A stretch of 64,000 bases of DNA. It comes from Lachnospiraceae bacterium (GTDB lineage Bacteria > Bacillota > Clostridia > Lachnospirales > Lachnospiraceae). The stretch spans positions 1 to 64,000 of the forward strand of contig JAJQCQ010000059.1 of the NCBI GenBank assembly GCA_021202635.1. The letters are read 5' to 3'. Positions 61,997 to 64,000 of this stretch are shown here, one piece after another. Below the pieces are notes generated by a model. That model had not been told where the DNA came from and did not search any database. It was given only the letters and a program-made list of their open reading frames with translations. Each line of letters starts with the position of its first letter. Positions within the stretch are counted from its first letter, which is position 1. The position numbers and the translations under genes were made by a program.

Positions 61997-62074
61997 ATAA
62001 ACGGAATTTTGATAGATTTTTCTTAGTGGACATCTGATGCCCAAAACGATTATGATAAGGACAGCAGAGGGGGC

Positions 62075-62120
62075 GACGATTGCATGATAGTGCAAAGAGG
62101 CACAGGCAATCGTCGTTTTT
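62075..62120 (+). terminator. Rho-independent terminator
   Basis: GACGATTGC and GCAATCGTC, perfect 9-bp stem, followed by GTTTTT. Confidence 0.75.
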
Positions 62121-62177
62121 ATGCGCAGTGCTGCGAGAGGTATTTTCCGGCTGTCGCCGGACGCAGCCCGCGCGGGC

Positions 62178-62207
62178 GAGCAGGACTTGGCAAGCCGCCT
62201 CCTGCTC
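62178..62207. repeat. REP-like palindrome, copy 2
   Basis: GAGCAGGA-ct-TGGC-aa-GCCG-cc-TCCTGCTC, same design and flanks (GCGC.GGC before, CGATCGC after) as copy 1 at 9981-10010. Confidence 0.7.
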
Positions 62208-62255
62208 GATCGCAAATGCGCGCGGCTGCGCCATAATTACAAGGGAGGTGGGTGA

Positions 62256-64000
62256 GTGAAAAAGCTTAAGGCAGATGAATTTTACCGGTATCATATGCTG
62301 TCTGATTTAAAAATATCGCCGGAAGGAACAGGGACGGCGTTCCTGGTATCGCAGGTGGCAGACGATAAGAAATATCGGACAGAGCTTCTGGTCCTTCGGG
62401 AGGGAGAAACCCGCTGTATGGCAAGTGAGGTTGCTGCTTATTGCTGGAAGGATGAAACTTCCGTACTTTACAGTGTGAAAACGGAGGAAGATAACGGGAA
62501 GAAGGGTGTGCGTCTCTGGGAGATTTATGAGAAAAGTATGGACGGGGAGGCCAGAATATTTGCCCGGCTTCCGGTTCCTGTATCTGATCTGCAGAAAATA
62601 GCGGAAAATGTGTTTCTGTTTTCCTCATCGATTGATGTGAAATGTCCGGATTACGATAAGCTGGAGGAAAGCGAGAAGGAGGAGTATCACAGGAAAAAAG
62701 AGGAGGAAGCGGACTATATTGTTCTGGATGAGCTTCCATTTATGAAGAATGGAAAGCATTTTACGAACGGTGTTCGGAACGCATTATTTTTATATACTGC
62801 GGATGACGGATGTCTGAAACGGATCACAGGTTCCACGTATGACGTGGAAGAGTTTGCTGTGACCGGGGACTATGTGGCATATCGAGGCAGTGCTTACACC
62901 CGAAAATCCAACTGTAATGGTTCGGTGATGAGCTACAACATGAAAACGGGTGAGACAACCTGTCTGATGGAAGAGGGCAAATACAGGTGCTGGCTTCTAA
63001 ACAGCTGGAACGGGATGCCCATGGTAAAAATTAATGCGGTCGATCATCCCATGGGATGCGGAAGCACGGGATATTTTTATTCCCTGGACCCGGAATCCGG
63101 GAAGCTCTCTCCGATCAGTGAATTCGAATGCAACAGGAACTCGACGGTCAGCAGTGACTGCAGGCTGAGCGGAGGGAAGACGGTCTGTGCGGTGTCTGAC
63201 GCTACTTATTTTGTGACAACCAGAGGCTGTGATGGAATTCTGAAAAAATAGACACAAATGGAACCGTAACGTCTGTCATAGAAAAAGAAGGCTCCCTGGA
63301 CTTTTTTGACGTATGCGAAAAGACAGGAACGATTCACGCCGTATGCATGTACGAAAATCATTTGCAGGAGGTCTATGAAATTGATGAAGCAAAAGGCATT
63401 GCCAGACAGCTGACGCATATCAACGAGGGGATTCTGGACAACGTATATGTGGCAGACTGCGAAGAGTGCCGCTTTTGGTCGTGCGGCCAGGAGCTGGATG
63501 GCTTTGTGCTGCGGCCAAAGGATTTTGATCCGGAGAAACGGTACCCCGCAATTCTGGAAATTCACGGAGGACCAAAGGTGGCTTATGGTAAGGTCTTCTT
63601 TCATGAGATGCAGTATCTGGCGAATGAAGGATATTTTGTCTTTTTCTGCAATCCGACCGGATCCGATGGCAGAGGATTTGAGTTTGCCCATATTCATGGG
63701 AAGTGGGGAACCGTGGATTATCAGAATCTTATGGATTTTACCGATCAGGTGCTGGAGAAGTATCCGCAGATTGCCCCGGACCGGCTGGGGGTTACGGGAG
63801 GTTCCTACGGCGGCTTTATGACCAACTGGGTGATTGGGCATACAGACCGGTTTGCGGCGGCGGTATCCCAGCGTTCCATCGCAAATCAGGTAACGTCTTA
63901 CGGGATATCGGATATCGGCTATTTCTGTACCTGGGAGGAAGCCGGGGGAACGATGTATGACGCCTTTGAGCAGGTATGGGAAAGCTCCCCTCTGAAGCAT
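62256..64000 (+). pseudogene. S9 family prolyl oligopeptidase-like peptidase, frameshifted and cut by window end
   Basis: From GTG 62256 (AAGGGAGGTGGGTGA upstream) the first frame encodes the N-terminal beta-propeller part (YRYHMLSDLKISPEGTGTAFLV) and stops at 63251 after DGILKK. Adding one A to the six-A run 63243-63248 would restore KKIDTNGTVTSVIEKEGSLDF in frame, and that second frame (from about 63248) stays open to the window end with ILEIHGGPKVAYG and the catalytic serine motif GGSYGGFMTNW of acylaminoacyl-peptidases. The catalytic half is therefore out of frame with the start. Either the gene is broken, the sequence has an error, or slippage is used. Confidence 0.85.

Overview
The window looks like chromosome from a Gram-positive, spore-lineage Clostridia, most probably a gut Lachnospiraceae. 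Pointers are strong AGGAGG ribosome binding sites, a glgC-glgD pair, SpoVG, DnaD and DnaC replication proteins, a DUF5685 protein, an Rpn-type nuclease with a GRKE repeat tail, YesL, and several large cytosolic-looking glycosidases. This is judged from family content and composition; no species is claimed. No rRNA, tRNA, CRISPR array, phage block or intact insertion sequence was seen.

Region 1 (1-4.2 kb): an Rpn-like nuclease, a YgjP-type metalloprotease and, on the minus strand, a Tat-exported FMN/FAD flavoprotein reductase. Region 2 (4.2-30.3 kb): a long plus-strand locus for plant or host glycans rich in rhamnose and uronic acids. It holds GH78 rhamnosidase, GH2 beta-glucuronidase, a frameshifted M14 deacylase-like gene, a remnant of an ABC sugar permease, GH28 polygalacturonase, a TIM-barrel sugar isomerase, YesL, GH105, KDG kinase, an MFS carrier, tagaturonate reductase (uxaB), altronate dehydratase (uxaA), a small PAS protein, a 1228-residue GH2 enzyme, a GH115 alpha-glucuronidase and a zinc polyol dehydrogenase. 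The expected flow is pectin or rhamnogalacturonan fragments -> free uronates -> tagaturonate -> altronate -> KDG -> KDPG. Uronate isomerase and KDPG aldolase are not in the window.

Region 3 (30.3-49.7 kb) is housekeeping: a cluster of five DnaA boxes ahead of dnaD-dnaC, prs, murC (minus), glgC-glgD, spoVG, an S41 protease, a sigma-like protein without region 4, pyruvate kinase, a two-component system, and a zinc-ribbon/DUF5685/J-domain operon, ending with a minus-strand mscL carrying an in-frame stop. Region 4 (49.9-58 kb): an SbcD/YhaO-like nuclease with a compact YhaN/SbcC-like ATPase, an AraC regulator (minus), and a divergent two-permease plus binding-protein ABC importer. Region 5 (58-64 kb): M20 amidohydrolase, MATE exporter, LysR regulator and an S9 peptidase that is frameshifted and runs off the end.

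The most unusual signal is a dispersed family of palindromic intergenic elements. Two full copies of about 170-176 bp flank the zinc-ribbon/DUF5685/J-domain operon in opposite orientation, and shortened copies lie at about 11.8, 15.0, 30.3 and 39.5 kb. Their stems differ between copies by compensating base changes, as expected for selected structure. Three genes are interrupted (M14-like, mscL, S9 peptidase), two of them at poly-A runs.
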